NCBI GenBank assembly: GCA_035451285.1
Contig: DAOTOJ010000013.1
Span: 1 to 5,896, forward strand
Origin: DAOTOJ01 sp035451285
Lineage (GTDB): Bacteria; Patescibacteriota; Minisyncoccia; UBA6257; Brennerbacteraceae
Direction: 5' to 3'
DNA: 5,896 bases
A model generated the notes under the pieces. That model had not been told where the DNA came from, did no database searches, and saw only the letters and a list, made by a program, of their open reading frames with translations. The position numbers and the translations under genes are program-made. Positions within the stretch are counted from its first letter, which is position 1; every line of letters starts with the position of its first letter. This document shows, one piece after another, positions 5,488 to 5,896 of this stretch.

Positions 5488-5896
5488 TAACTCAATAATT
5501 TTTTCACAATTTCAGCTACTTCTTTTAAATCAGCTTGATTTTTCAGTTTTTCTGATAAACCCTTCATAACAACCCCAAATTGCCTATCATTACTGTTTAA
5601 CTCTTTTATAAAATCAGTTATTAATTTTTCAAGCTCAGAACCGGTTATTTTTTCTGGTAAATATTTTTTTAAGATTTCACTTTCCCTTAATTCTTCTTGG
5701 GCTCTATTATTATTTCCAATCTCAGAAAAAGAATTAAAAGCCTCGATTCTTTTATTATATTCGCGATTAATAATTCCAATAATTTCAGTAGTTGTTAAAG
5801 AATCGTCCTGTTTTTTGCTTCTTTTGTCAATTTTATAATTGTTTATTGAAGAAATTAACATTCTTAAAACTTCAGTTTTAACATTATCTCTATTTT
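5487..5896 (-). CDS. yqeY: GatB/YqeY domain protein, 5' end cut by the window edge
   Basis: This is a partial YqeY-family protein; the family is about 145-150 residues and resembles the tRNA-binding tail of the GatB amidotransferase subunit. Its cellular role is not firmly known. The first ATG inside the window is at 5861 and would give 124 residues, but the frame stays open to the edge. The codons upstream encode NRDNVKTEVLR, which matches the family pattern of a charged stretch leading into 'hR-M-h' before the first helix. The true start therefore lies beyond 5896, and perhaps 10-15 residues are missing. Counting from the Met at 5861, visible family features are the 'EILKKYLPE' segment (62-70, the usual 'LEKYLPE' hinge) and the C-terminal 'FGVVMKGL' block (95-102) followed by a helix ending in KKLLS. 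Its TAA stop shares one base with the ybeY ATG (TAATG), which suggests translational coupling. The family assignment is confident and the function is not. Confidence 0.87.
   Translation of the reverse strand, partial: NRDNVKTEVLRMLISSINNYKIDKRSKKQDDSLTTTEIIGIINREYNKRIEAFNSFSEIGNNNRAQEELRESEILKKYLPEKITGSELEKLITDFIKELNSNDRQFGVVMKGLSEKLKNQADLKEVAEIVKKLLS

Noticed and set aside
66..5896. Alternative genetic code with TGA as glycine (Gracilibacteria/SR1)
   Set aside because: TGA occurs only as the terminal codon of ybeY, adk and map, at the expected protein ends and overlapping the next start, so it is a true stop.

Overview
The window is a compact, AT-rich (roughly 30% G+C by eye) block of bacterial housekeeping genes. 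All eight coding regions lie on the minus strand and are transcribed from the right edge towards the left. In transcription order they are: yqeY (start outside the window), ybeY, ftsA, ftsZ, adk, map, ruvX (yqgF) and a family-2 glycosyltransferase. Successive genes overlap by 1 to 10 bases or are separated by 2 to 4 bases, so this looks like one polycistronic unit whose promoter lies beyond position 5896. I see no RNA gene, mobile element, CRISPR array or transfer signature.

Organism: the low G+C, short proteins, lysine-, isoleucine- and asparagine-rich composition, tight overlaps and a reduced division cluster (ftsA-ftsZ without ftsQ or mur genes) fit a small-genome bacterium of the Candidate Phyla Radiation/Patescibacteria, perhaps Parcubacteria. 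This is inference from gene content and protein style and is not proven. ybeY, adk and map end in TGA and no reading frame contains an internal TGA, so the standard bacterial code applies. The TGA=Gly code of Gracilibacteria/SR1 does not.

Layout: 5487-5896 holds yqeY, a GatB/YqeY-domain protein whose N-terminus runs off the window. 5059-5487 holds ybeY, a metal-dependent RNase that acts on the 16S rRNA 3' end. 3815-5062 holds ftsA, an actin-like membrane tether. 2625-3812 holds ftsZ, the division tubulin. 1949-2620 holds adk, adenylate kinase. 1176-1952 holds map, type I methionine aminopeptidase. 775-1185 holds ruvX, an RNase H-fold nuclease implicated in 16S rRNA 5'-end maturation. 66-782 holds an ALG5/DPM1-like glycosyltransferase. 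Positions 1-65 are non-coding.

How they fit together: FtsA and FtsZ form the core of the divisome, and the FtsZ C-terminal peptide that binds FtsA is intact. YbeY, RuvX and Map serve ribosome maturation and nascent-protein processing, and Adk serves nucleotide balance. The unit therefore couples division with translation and growth functions. The adk-map pair normally follows secY in the spc ribosomal operon; here it follows ftsZ. I found no undescribed system. The points worth a second look are the altered nucleotide-site motifs in FtsA and Adk, a basic N-terminal extension on FtsZ, the gene order, the single clear Shine-Dalgarno sequence at ftsZ, and a small inverted repeat just upstream of the ruvX start.
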